A stretch of DNA of 38,823 nt from Bacillota bacterium (GTDB taxonomy: Bacteria; Bacillota; Clostridia; Acetivibrionales; DSM-1351), in NCBI GenBank assembly GCA_023398105.1, contig JAEWST010000099.1, forward strand, positions 1-38,823, written 5' to 3'. This document shows positions 9,985-17,820 of the stretch, piece after piece (within the stretch, counting starts at the first letter, position 1; each line of letters opens with the position of its first letter). A model generated the notes under the pieces. The model worked only from the letters and a program-made list of their open reading frames with translations, was not told the origin of the DNA and ran no database searches. The translations under genes and the position numbers were made by a program.

Positions 9985-10166
9985 GCATTATTCCTGCATG
10001 TTTACAATTGGTTCAGCAAGCCCTAAGTATCTTCGTCGAAAAAACGCCACGATGTCGGTTTTAGCACACCATTAACCATGGATGGTGAATGTGAGCAGCG
10101 GCTCAAAATGCCGAGATGAGTCATTACTAATTTCTTGCAATTACTTTGGCATCAAACCATTGATAT
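9985..10166. repeat. Interspersed repeat family 2, copy 1 (about 182 bp)
   Basis: The segment aligns along its whole length with 28973-29156. Shared blocks include GCA-TATTC-TG-ATGTTTACA at one end, CGATGTCGGTTTTAGCACAC in the middle, then ACCATGGATGGTGAATGTG, GAGATGA-CATTACTAATT and CAAACCATTGATA at the other end. The centre holds the short hairpin ACCAT-GG-ATGGT. I see no reading frame and no clear terminal inverted repeats. It fills most of the 410-bp gap between the BspA-like gene and the S8-RHS gene. The rest of that gap holds the AGGC-GTAA-GCCT hairpin at 9854-9865, just upstream of the RHS ribosome site, and a 5-bp ACCTG/CAGGT hairpin near 9944-9960. Confidence 0.75.
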
Positions 10167-10246
10167 GTCTCCAGCACAATATACTTTTTATATGAATTCT
10201 GGTTAGCAAAATAACTTCAAGTAATTTTTTGTTGCCAGTGTGTTTA

Positions 10247-13200
10247 TTATTGCTCCTGCTGAGCCTGTGTGTAAACGGTATATGTAATAGTAGTACCACC
10301 TGATTGTTTTGCTTTAAATTTTATCCCGTTAATTACTCCTGTCCAAGCTTCTCCCAGTGTAACTGCCTTATCTACCACAAACACAATTCTACCATTTGAA
10401 AATTCCTTAATTGTAATATCCGTACCTTCTATTTTTCCTGCCTTAAGCTCATTTTTTCCTGTTACTGTGCTTAAATCAATTACTTCAACAACTCCTGGAT
10501 TATAGGTAACAACCATTTCATAGCTGCTAAAATCAACAACATCTGTTGCCGTAAGTCCTAAATCAATTGTATTGTTCTTTTTACATTGTGCCTTTATTGC
10601 GTTGTTGATTATATCTCCGCTCCAGCTACTAGTTCCATGTATGTTTCTGGTTCTAATACGGTATCTGTATTCCTCACCTTTTGTCTGCCTTCTGTGTGTG
10701 TAGGTACATTCCTCTATGTTATTAATTTGTTCTAGCATTATTTCTTTATCGTTATCATCAAGTTTAAATATATAGAGGTCATATCCTGCAGCCCCTGGCT
10801 CTGCCCTCCATGAAAGAGTAGCACCTGTCTGAGTGGATTTTATAGCTATTTCCTTGGGTTCAGTGGGCTTTGCAGGCAATGTTCTAATACTGTTTAATGG
10901 GCTCCATTCACCCTCAACTAATTCGTTTCTTGACCTAACTCTATAGGTATGTACGCTGTAAGGCTCTAAACCTTCATGAATGTATATATTTTCCGTGTCA
11001 TTTTCCAGTATTATTCCATCTAATTCAACATCATAGCCCACTATCGAAGCGTCTGATGCTTCCACCCAGTTAACGGTTATTTTTGACTCAGAAACAATTG
11101 CATTAACATTCCTAGGAATATCAGGTCTTTGGGGCAGGGTAAATGTACTTTTTTCCTCTCGCCAACTGCTATAGCCCTGTGAGCTTTTAGCTCTAATGCT
11201 ATATTTATATTCTGTACACGGCGTTAATTCTGTAATTGTGATAGTGGTTCCTATTACATTTGTTGTAACACCTGTACTATTTGGTATTTGAATATTAATA
11301 GCCGAGCCAGTAACTCCGTTTGTATGTACAATTTCATAATACTTTAGCTCGTAGGCATCAGCATTTAAAACTTCCTCCCATGTAAATTTAATTGATGTAT
11401 CACTTTTTAGTAAAACAATATTCTGAGGTGTATCAAGTAAATATGTTGTAGCCCCCAACTCGTCGCTCCAAGGTCCTTCTCCCGCACTGTTTTTGCCTCT
11501 AATTTTGTACTTGTAAGCAGTGTTTGGTGATAACCCTCTTAGCTCACATGTTGTAAGTCGTCCATTGTCTATAATTGTTCCAATAGTTCCATCAGGTGAT
11601 ATTGATGTAATATCATAGCCTTCTGCCTCGTCAACAGCATCCCACGTGAGAGTTATTGTAGTATTTCTAACTATTGATATTATATTTTGAGGTGCTGTTT
11701 TTATCTTTCCGTCTGTTGTATATATTGTCTGAAGTGGACTCCAATTACTGGTACCCAATACACATAATGCTCTTATTCTGTAGGTATGTTGAGTGCTTGG
11801 TTTTAAGCTCTTGTATGTATAGGAGGTTCTAAATCCTGTTTTAATTACTTTTCCGTCTAGCTCTATTTCATAATTCCAAATATTTTCAACTGGTGTCCAG
11901 GTAAAGTTAATATATGTTCCTGATGGAGCTGCTTTTATCTCAGGAACTACATTTTTATCAAATATGATAAATTCTTTTCTGGAACTAATGTTTCCTACTC
12001 TATCTATTGCCCATGCATAGTATTTGCCTACAGTCAGATTTAAAAAGCCATTTGATATCTGCCAACCCTTTTCAGGATGTATAGGAGAAGTTGTTACAGC
12101 ATACCCAGCTATTATACTATCATCAAAGGCAATAATTGTTATATTAAAAGTATCTTTTTCAGTTATACTGATTATTTCAGGCAACGCTGTATCTACAGTC
12201 TTAGTAACATTTGAGGGTGCCTCGTATAATGCAGCTACTGTGTTGTTCGATGAATATATCATATTTATTGGCTTTTCTGTACACACGAAAATATTATTAA
12301 GATTTGTAATCTTATTTGGAATATACACATCCCCCGCAAGACTTGTATCCAAGCTGAAAGCCCCCTCAAGATTAGTTACATTTGGAGGAATTAAAGGTGC
12401 ACTTGTCAAACCATTACATTGACGAAAGGCAAATCCCATATCTGTTACATTTTCTGGTATAACTGGAGCCTGAGTTAAACTAGAACAATTTCCGAATGTA
12501 TAGCTTAGTTTTACTAAACTGTCTGGTAATTTAGGTGCCTGCGTTAAATTTGTACAACCACGAAAGGTGCTCTCCATATTTATTACACCATTTGGTATTT
12601 TAGGCGAGTGCGTAAGGCTGCTGCAATTATAAAATGTATAGTATAAGCTAGTAACACCACTTGGTAATTCAGTTGCTTGATTCAAACTTGTACACTCATA
12701 AAAGGTGCGACTCATATTTCTAACACTAGCTGGTATTTCTGGAGCTTGAGTTAAACTTCTACACGCAATATATGTACTGTCTAAATTAATAACTCCTTTA
12801 GGAATTTCTGGTGATTTGGTTAGACTCTCACAAAAATAAAATGTATAATATAAGCTTACAATGTTACTTGGCAACCTTGGTACCTGTTTGAGACTTGTAC
12901 AACCATAAAATGTACCGCTCATATTTGTTACATTATCTGATATTACAGGTCCTTGTACAAGACTTGTGCAGTCTCTAAAGGTAGAAATCATATCCGTTAC
13001 ACTTTCTGGTATAACTGGTGACTGCGTTAAACTTGTACAACCACGAAAGGTGCTCTCCATATTCATTACACCATTTGGTATTTCTGGTAATTCGGTTAGA
13101 CTCTCACAAAAACAAAATGTATAATATAAACTTATAACGTTATTCGGTAGCCTTGGTACCTGTTTGAGACTTGTACAACCAAAAAATGTACCGCCCATAT

Positions 13201-13654
13201 TTGTTACATCATCTGGTATTACAGGTGCTTGTACTAGACTTGTACAGTCTCTAAAGGTAGAATTCATATCTGTAACACTTTCTGGTATTACTGGTGCATT
13301 CGTCAACCCCGAGCAACCTGAAAAAGTGCTTCTAATACTAGTTACAGTGCTTGGTATCTGTGGTGCCTGAATTAATGTGGTACAACCATTAAAAGTATCT
13401 GTCATTTTGGTAACAGGCAACCCATTAATAGTTGCAGGCACACTTCCAATAATTCTGCCGTCTGCTATGCTTCCAGTGTATTTGTCAAGTATGTATGCAT
13501 CTCCGTTTTGCGTATAACTCCACAGACTCAAGTTTACTGTGCTTCCGTCTGTGCCTATACTTGTATCAGCAGCATTTACTCTGTTTATTGAAAAAACTGT
13601 ACAAATAATCACTACTGCCAATAAGCAAATAATACTTCTTTCTTTGTTTCTCAT
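10247..13654 (-). CDS. BspA-like leucine-rich repeat / fibronectin type III surface protein
   Basis: 1135 residues. A signal peptide (about 1-28, ending VNA-AD) is followed by about 17 repeats of 23 residues (pattern IPxxVTxMxxTFxxCxSLxxxP), the BspA-type LRR fold with a regular Cys. Next is a linker with one beta domain (about 480-560), five fibronectin-III domains (typical W...Y...Y.I/V.A...G...W endings), and a last domain of about 115 residues (SYEMVVTYNPGVVEV..., ending in GGTTITYTVYTQ) that looks like a cohesin/CBM-type beta sandwich. It is exported, with no sortase motif, S-layer domain or dockerin seen, so how it is held at the cell is unclear. LRR and Fn3 modules suggest binding to proteins or polysaccharides. 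The ribosome site before the ATG is poor (AAGAAAATGAG); a 22-codon frame ending one base before the ATG may supply coupled translation. The S8-RHS gene lies next downstream. Confidence 0.9.
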   Translation of the reverse strand: MRNKERSIICLLAVVIICTVFSINRVNAADTSIGTDGSTVNLSLWSYTQNGDAYILDKYTGSIADGRIIGSVPATINGLPVTKMTDTFNGCTTLIQAPQIPSTVTSIRSTFSGCSGLTNAPVIPESVTDMNSTFRDCTSLVQAPVIPDDVTNMGGTFFGCTSLKQVPRLPNNVISLYYTFCFCESLTELPEIPNGVMNMESTFRGCTSLTQSPVIPESVTDMISTFRDCTSLVQGPVISDNVTNMSGTFYGCTSLKQVPRLPSNIVSLYYTFYFCESLTKSPEIPKGVINLDSTYIACRSLTQAPEIPASVRNMSRTFYECTSLNQATELPSGVTSLYYTFYNCSSLTHSPKIPNGVINMESTFRGCTNLTQAPKLPDSLVKLSYTFGNCSSLTQAPVIPENVTDMGFAFRQCNGLTSAPLIPPNVTNLEGAFSLDTSLAGDVYIPNKITNLNNIFVCTEKPINMIYSSNNTVAALYEAPSNVTKTVDTALPEIISITEKDTFNITIIAFDDSIIAGYAVTTSPIHPEKGWQISNGFLNLTVGKYYAWAIDRVGNISSRKEFIIFDKNVVPEIKAAPSGTYINFTWTPVENIWNYEIELDGKVIKTGFRTSYTYKSLKPSTQHTYRIRALCVLGTSNWSPLQTIYTTDGKIKTAPQNIISIVRNTTITLTWDAVDEAEGYDITSISPDGTIGTIIDNGRLTTCELRGLSPNTAYKYKIRGKNSAGEGPWSDELGATTYLLDTPQNIVLLKSDTSIKFTWEEVLNADAYELKYYEIVHTNGVTGSAINIQIPNSTGVTTNVIGTTITITELTPCTEYKYSIRAKSSQGYSSWREEKSTFTLPQRPDIPRNVNAIVSESKITVNWVEASDASIVGYDVELDGIILENDTENIYIHEGLEPYSVHTYRVRSRNELVEGEWSPLNSIRTLPAKPTEPKEIAIKSTQTGATLSWRAEPGAAGYDLYIFKLDDNDKEIMLEQINNIEECTYTHRRQTKGEEYRYRIRTRNIHGTSSWSGDIINNAIKAQCKKNNTIDLGLTATDVVDFSSYEMVVTYNPGVVEVIDLSTVTGKNELKAGKIEGTDITIKEFSNGRIVFVVDKAVTLGEAWTGVINGIKFKAKQSGGTTITYTVYTQAQQEQ
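12713..13264 (-). repeat. 276-bp tandem duplication inside the LRR array (two copies, four LRR units each)
   Basis: The phrase for TFRDCTSL recurs exactly 276 bp apart (at 12971 and 13247), which is four 69-bp LRR units. Units coded by 12989-13264 and 12713-12988 match in order: TFRDC, then GTF.GC, YTF.FC and the ST. unit, and the first three pairs are close at DNA level. This shows the array grew by unequal exchange in blocks of four units as well as by single units. Confidence 0.75.
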
Positions 13655-13655
13655 C

Positions 13656-13724
13656 TCATTTTCTTGTATAACGAATATAGAATAATAAATTTAATAGATT
13701 GAATCCATTAAATAAAAAATTCAT
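13656..13724 (-). CDS. Possible 22-codon leader peptide coupled to the BspA-like gene
   Basis: An ATG at 13724 has GAGAGG 10 nt upstream, a better ribosome site than that of the large gene. The frame codes 22 residues (MNFLFNGFNLLNLLFYIRYTRK) rich in Phe/Leu/Asn with a basic end, and stops in TGA one base before the ATG of the BspA-like gene (TGA-G-ATG). The arrangement would allow translational coupling. The sequence is AT-rich, so a chance frame cannot be excluded. Confidence 0.3.
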   Translation of the reverse strand: MNFLFNGFNLLNLLFYIRYTRK

Positions 13725-14201
13725 TATACATTTTCCTCTCATTTTTTAATTAAATTACAGTTTTAAGCCTTTGGGATACAGCCGATAACAGCTGAATTTT
13801 ATCTTTTTGCTATTTTATTTAATTTGATTTTCTTTGGTGTATTAAGAATGTAATATCTGTATTTTCTAAAAGTCAATTACTGAAGATGAATAGCAAATGT
13901 GTGGAGCTAACGGCTCTATCTGCCTGCACTACTTAAGACAATATTTTATTCCCTTTAATGTTTTTAGCTTTTTGTGCTTAAATTTGTTAGATTAGTGCAT
14001 GTATAATAGTTTTTAAAAATACTTTAATATATTATAGAGTTTTATGTCAATTACCAACTTATTAAGTTTAAAATATAATTATATTAGTGTCAATAAAATT
14101 TTTACTATTATTAGTTATATATTTAAACTATTTATAAAAAAATTCCAATAATTAACATGTAACAATTCATTATTGTCGGATACATTTTCTTAATTTAAAA
14201 C
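13725..14201. other. AT-rich gene-free leader region of the BspA-like gene
   Basis: No reading frame of note. On the minus strand there is a GAGC-CGTTA-GCTC hairpin (about 13904-13916) and a CAGC/GCTG hairpin (about 13780-13795) in short GC-richer islands within AT-rich DNA. These could be parts of a structured leader RNA, but I cannot match them to a known riboswitch class. A promoter for the BspA-like gene must lie here or further upstream; none stands out. Confidence 0.35.
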
Positions 14202-14239
14202 AAAAAGGACAAAACCCTGTCCACTACAGAATCCGTCCT
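14202..14239 (-). terminator. Intrinsic terminator of the AAA ATPase gene
   Basis: On the minus strand AGGAC-GG-A... pairs with ...TTTTGTCCT (14206-14239), a stem of about 12 bp with wobble pairs and a bulge, followed directly by TTTTTG. It lies about 130 bp beyond the ATPase stop. Confidence 0.65.
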
Positions 14240-14366
14240 ATAACATAATGCAATTCTAACTAATCTATGTATTAAATTTCGCTTACTTATCACGCCAACA
14301 ATTTTAGTATTTTAATATAAGTTTTAATAGACTTTAAAACAAATGGTTGCATGATTTTTTCAACAC

Positions 14367-15737
14367 CTATTTTCTGTTAAGGCTAATGACCTTTTTATCA
14401 TCTGTTTCTGTACTACCTAGTGAAAAGGAATCTTTTGTCCAGCTAGCTACTTTTTCCATCTCATTCAAATTTAATTTCCTAACTTTAGAATCCCCATTAA
14501 AGTCCTTTTCAGTCAAGTAGATTGCAACTTCATCGTTTGACAATGTACCTGCATCAATTAATTTAATTAATCTGCGAATCAAATGCTCACTATGTGTTTC
14601 AATTAAGAAACTCTCATTATTATTTTTAACTATTTCTGCAAACAAATCTGCTAAGCAATCCTGTGCTGAAGGATGCAAATAGAGTTCTGGCTGTTCTATC
14701 ACAGTATAATTGGGGGTTCTGCTAAGCCTTGAACATTCTTTATTATTTTTAGTTATAAATGTCTGCACTAAAATAGGTATAAGTTGAGATAAGCCCTGAC
14801 CCATATCAACAATATTGTTTCTTGCATTAGTCTTTAAATCACGAATCATTATTTTAAATAGCTGACCCTCTAAATCCTCTATATCAAGAGCAAAATTCAT
14901 GTGCGTTGATAACCAATCCGATACCTTATTGATTATGCTTTTGCCATTTCTATAATCCTGACCCAATATAACTGAGGTATATTCTCCGCATTTCCCAACA
15001 GAATCAACAATACTATCTGTATACCTAAAGTACCTCTCAGGTGTTTTTCTTAAAGAGTCTATATAAAAAATCTTATTAGCTAGCATGTTAAAATAGTTTT
15101 GAAGCGTATTGCATATCTGAGACGCTAATTCCAAATTACTGTTATATTTAGGGTTATTAACTTTATCAGTATTTGAAGTATCAAGCATACATCTTATATC
15201 TGGGATAAACTTATCAAAGAAATACTCATTTGGATCAATTAAATGCTCCTCATACCCATTAATATTAAATATTAGACTACTGGTATAATCGTTTGAGGTA
15301 AATTCCACTATAGGCTCTTCTCTTGAAGTTAAGCTAAGTACGAATTCATTTACCACCAATTGTCCATCCTTTTGTGCTATGCTTGCTTTTAAAATCATAT
15401 CTGAATCTGCAAACTTATCAAATTGATCTTGTACAATTAATGGTCTAAGGCTAGACCTCCTGAATTCATTGTAGCTGAATACTATTTCAAACTCTATAGC
15501 TTCGCCCTTCCTATGATTAAAAACAACATCTTCATAATTACCATAATCAATGGAACTCCCATAAAGCAACACAGATACCGTCGTGGCATCAAGAAATGTT
15601 TGTTTCAAAACTAATGGAAATTTAGAAACACTGCTTTTCCCAGAGCCGTTTTCTCCTACAAAAACTGTTATAGGCTTAATTTCAATTTCACCAGTATCAA
15701 TAAAGCCTTTAATGTTTTTTAGTCTAAAGCTTTTCAT
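14367..15737 (-). CDS. Stand-alone AAA family ATPase, OLD/RecF-like with DUF3696-type tail
   Basis: 456 residues. The ABC/SMC-type ATPase head is split by a long insert. Walker A is GENGSGKSS (28-36), the signature-like DMGQGLSQ is at 311-318, Walker B/D-loop is YTVIEQPELYLHP (344-356), and the switch His is in IETHSEH (382). The C-terminus (about 403-440: EVAIYLTEK...VRKLNLNEM) matches the short tail of DUF3696 ATPases. No TOPRIM or nuclease domain is fused, and no partner gene adjoins, so this is not a recognisable Septu, Gabija or OLD system. A role in DNA metabolism or defence is only a family-level guess. The start is set by AAGGAG 9 nt before the ATG. A family-1 repeat ends 38 bp upstream of the start codon, and a terminator follows the gene, so it is a single-gene unit. 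Confidence 0.85.
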   Translation of the reverse strand: MKSFRLKNIKGFIDTGEIEIKPITVFVGENGSGKSSVSKFPLVLKQTFLDATTVSVLLYGSSIDYGNYEDVVFNHRKGEAIEFEIVFSYNEFRRSSLRPLIVQDQFDKFADSDMILKASIAQKDGQLVVNEFVLSLTSREEPIVEFTSNDYTSSLIFNINGYEEHLIDPNEYFFDKFIPDIRCMLDTSNTDKVNNPKYNSNLELASQICNTLQNYFNMLANKIFYIDSLRKTPERYFRYTDSIVDSVGKCGEYTSVILGQDYRNGKSIINKVSDWLSTHMNFALDIEDLEGQLFKIMIRDLKTNARNNIVDMGQGLSQLIPILVQTFITKNNKECSRLSRTPNYTVIEQPELYLHPSAQDCLADLFAEIVKNNNESFLIETHSEHLIRRLIKLIDAGTLSNDEVAIYLTEKDFNGDSKVRKLNLNEMEKVASWTKDSFSLGSTETDDKKVISLNRK

Positions 15738-15775
15738 ATTGATGTTCTCCTTTTAAGTGTATTAATTTTAATGTA

Positions 15776-15932
15776 TTATAACGCCTAGATTCAAAATGAA
15801 ATTTTTCGATTATAGAAAAATATCATTACATCAGCGGCGTTTCAACGAGGCGGGAGGTATTCTCACCGCATGAAAACCAAAGTAGTACCCGCCACTTATA
15901 GAAATGGGGGACATTTTCTTGCCTCGTTATAA
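15776..15932 (+). repeat. MITE-like repeat family 1, full copy A (157 bp)
   Basis: The ends are perfect 8-bp inverted repeats TTATAACG/CGTTATAA. Inside are an A/T stem (AATGAAATTTTTC with GAAAAATATCATT, one mismatch in this copy), a GC stem around AGGCGGGAG/CTCACCGC, and CCACTT with flanking AAGT-G segments. AACGAGGC pairs with GCCTCGTT near the end. It is nearly identical to 23972-24128 and 38682-38823 and has no reading frame. It sits 38 bp upstream of the ATPase start codon. The rest of the 529-bp gap up to the mrp stop is AT-rich DNA with a terminator at 16073-16113. Confidence 0.85.
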
Positions 15933-16072
15933 CTCGACATTATAACTATAATAGTGAGTTATATTAATCATTTAATAATTCCATAATATTCCCACTCAGA
16001 CAATTCGACATAAATGTTCTAATTCCTTCTATTAGTAGCACTTAATTATAGTTATATTATTACATAATAAAC

Positions 16073-16113
16073 AAAAAAAAGTAAGCTCTGATTTTTAAAA
16101 CAAAGCTCACTTT
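16073..16113 (-). terminator. Intrinsic terminator of the mrp gene
   Basis: The arms AAAGT-A-AGCT (16078-16087) and AGCT-C-ACTTT (16104-16113) form a stem with one mismatch. On the minus strand it runs directly into eight T (16073-16080 read as complement). It lies about 150 bp beyond the mrp stop. The plus-strand side is also T-rich, so it may work both ways. Confidence 0.65.
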
Positions 16114-16266
16114 CTAATTTTTTTAATTTTATAGTTCATAAATCTGGTAGCTGTATAAAAAAAACTACAATAAGTGAGTTTATGTGTAAGTTCTATTTTT
16201 AAAAGCGCGTAATAATTACCATTATTTTTATAATAAAACAAACTTTCCCAGTTGAGTTTTTATGTT

Positions 16267-17451
16267 TTAATTAAATGTTCCATCAAGATAGGAACTAATA
16301 GCTTGGTCTATATCTCCACTCACACCAGATGAAATCTCTATGTTATTTTTTATCAGATTATTCTTTACACTATCATTAATACTCTCAACGATAACAGCCT
16401 TAACACCTTTTACCGAAAGGAACGTCGGAAGTAATCCATGTAAATTTCCCGCTGTTCTTATTATGGTTTTATTTTTTATATTATTATTCTCAATATCAAA
16501 AATTGTAAAGGTTTCGCACTTTCCAAACTGTGATGATATATTAGTTCCCTCTGTTGGAATGGCAACTCTTAATGTTCTTATTACCTTTCCAACACCTAGT
16601 TTCTTTTCTATTGTTGAAACGGCATCTGATAGATAGCTATTTTTAATCTTCTCTACCTCTCCCTTATCACACAAATCGGCAACAACTGGGTCAATAGGCA
16701 TCTTTCCAAGCACGTTTACTCCTAGTTCTTCAGCTATATCATCAATCTTACTTTCTCCAAAAATTTTAATATTTTTACCACAATCAGGACATTTCACATA
16801 GCTCATATTTTCAACAATACCTAAAACAGGTATGTCCATAGCTTTAGCCATATTATATGCCTTTTTAACAATCATTGAAACAAGGTCTTGGGGTGAAGTG
16901 ACAATTATTATTCCATCTAGAGGTATAGATTGAAACACTGTCAGAGGTACATCTCCCGTACCAGGAGGCATATCTAAAAACAGATAATCAATATCACCCC
17001 AGATAACATCAGTCCAAAACTGTTTTACAACTCCAGCAATTACAGGACCTCTCCATATAACTGGGGACTCATCCTTATCAAGCAAAAGGTTTACTGACAT
17101 AACACTTATTCCATCATTTGATTTCTGAGGATACATTCCCTCGTCACTTCCTTGTATCCTATTATTAATGCCAAAAACTTTAGGAATAGAAGGTCCAGTT
17201 ATATCTGCATCTAAAATACCGACGTTATATCCCTTTTTCCTCATCATGACTGCAAGGGTAGAGGTCACTAACGACTTCCCCACTCCGCCTTTTCCGCTAA
17301 CAACACCAATTACTCTTCTAATAGAATTAAGTTCATGGGTTTTTTCAATAAAGTTTTGAGCCTCATTCCCACAGCCTCCCGTAGAACACGAACCTACACA
17401 ACTCCCACTTTCACAATTTGTACTTCCACAGTTACAAATTTTATCATTCAT
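16267..17451 (-). CDS. mrp: Mrp/NBP35-type Fe-S carrier ATPase fused to a NifX-like domain
   Basis: 394 residues. A short Cys-rich head (Cys 6, 8, 13, 18, 22, 27) precedes the P-loop ATPase: deviant Walker A SGKGGVGKS (52-60), LDADITGPS (80-88), DMPPGTGD (160-167), and the Mrp motif CPDC (221-224), which binds a bridging 4Fe-4S cluster in the dimer. After about 290 a second domain of about 100 residues (VAIPTEG...SSQFGKCETFTIFD) belongs to the dinitrogenase Fe-Mo cofactor / NifX-NifB family. Such proteins carry and transfer Fe-S clusters to apo-enzymes in the cytoplasm. The fusion of both modules is known in anaerobes. The start has GAGGTGAG just upstream. The gene stands alone, with a palindromic operator-like site 37-53 bp upstream and its own terminator. 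Confidence 0.9.
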   Translation of the reverse strand: MNDKICNCGSTNCESGSCVGSCSTGGCGNEAQNFIEKTHELNSIRRVIGVVSGKGGVGKSLVTSTLAVMMRKKGYNVGILDADITGPSIPKVFGINNRIQGSDEGMYPQKSNDGISVMSVNLLLDKDESPVIWRGPVIAGVVKQFWTDVIWGDIDYLFLDMPPGTGDVPLTVFQSIPLDGIIIVTSPQDLVSMIVKKAYNMAKAMDIPVLGIVENMSYVKCPDCGKNIKIFGESKIDDIAEELGVNVLGKMPIDPVVADLCDKGEVEKIKNSYLSDAVSTIEKKLGVGKVIRTLRVAIPTEGTNISSQFGKCETFTIFDIENNNIKNKTIIRTAGNLHGLLPTFLSVKGVKAVIVESINDSVKNNLIKNNIEISSGVSGDIDQAISSYLDGTFN

Positions 17452-17487
17452 TCTCTCACCTCATATTATTTGTTTTACTATCAGACG

Positions 17488-17504
17488 TTGTATTAGTTAT
17501 ACAA
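17488..17504. promoter_or_regulatory. Operator-like palindrome upstream of mrp
   Basis: A 17-bp site TTGTAT-N5-ATACAA with perfect 6-bp arms lies 37-53 bp before the mrp start codon, where a repressor would cover the promoter. The regulator is unknown; an Rrf2/IscR-like or other redox factor would suit an Fe-S carrier, but this is inference. The remaining gene-free stretch to 17786 contains only the short repeat at 17531-17560 and AT-rich DNA. Confidence 0.4.
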
Positions 17505-17530
17505 TAAGTTTAATTTGCTAGTATAAATAT

Positions 17531-17560
17531 AATTTACTCAAACTTCTCAGTTGAATATAT
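17531..17560. repeat. Short interspersed palindromic motif (copy 1 of 3)
   Basis: The core ACTCAAACTTC-TC-AGTTGAATAT is imperfectly palindromic (TCAAACTT against AGTTGA). Close copies in the opposite sense are at 24851-24880 and 25893-25922. Weaker relatives (AACTTTCCCAGTT) occur at 16242-16254 and 19994-20006, always between genes. Confidence 0.45.
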
Positions 17561-17786
17561 TGCTTTAAACCTGTAATATCAAGCATTATGAATTGTTATG
17601 TTCCTCCAATTACTACCTATTGTCAAAATAAGAAGCACTGTCATCAAAATAAAATATGACACTATCACAAAAACTAATATCATCTTTTTATAAACTACAT
17701 ACTTTATTTATATAGAGTCTACAAATACAAGTAATTAAAATGCTTATTAATATACCAAGTTATGTAATGAATGCTGTATTCTCACT

Positions 17787-17820
17787 AAAGAGTGCATAGA
17801 CATGATCTATGCACCTCTTT
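17787..17820 (-). terminator. Hairpin overlapping the stop codon of the GGDEF-EAL gene
   Basis: Arms AAAGAG-TGCATAGA (17787-17800) and TCTATGCA-C-CTCTTT (17806-17820) form a 14-bp stem with one bulge and a 5-nt loop, a strong structure that includes the stop codon. Only TTT follows on the minus strand, so it may be a weak terminator or an mRNA 3'-end stabiliser. Confidence 0.55.

Noticed and set aside
12288..13420. Regular repeats suggesting a CRISPR array
   Set aside because: The 69-bp units are in frame, code 23-residue LRR units and have no constant repeat with unique spacers.
16004..16010. A further TGTCGAA box between mrp and the ATPase gene
   Set aside because: It is a single isolated 7-mer, separated from the ATPase start by a whole repeat element, and is expected by chance at this frequency.
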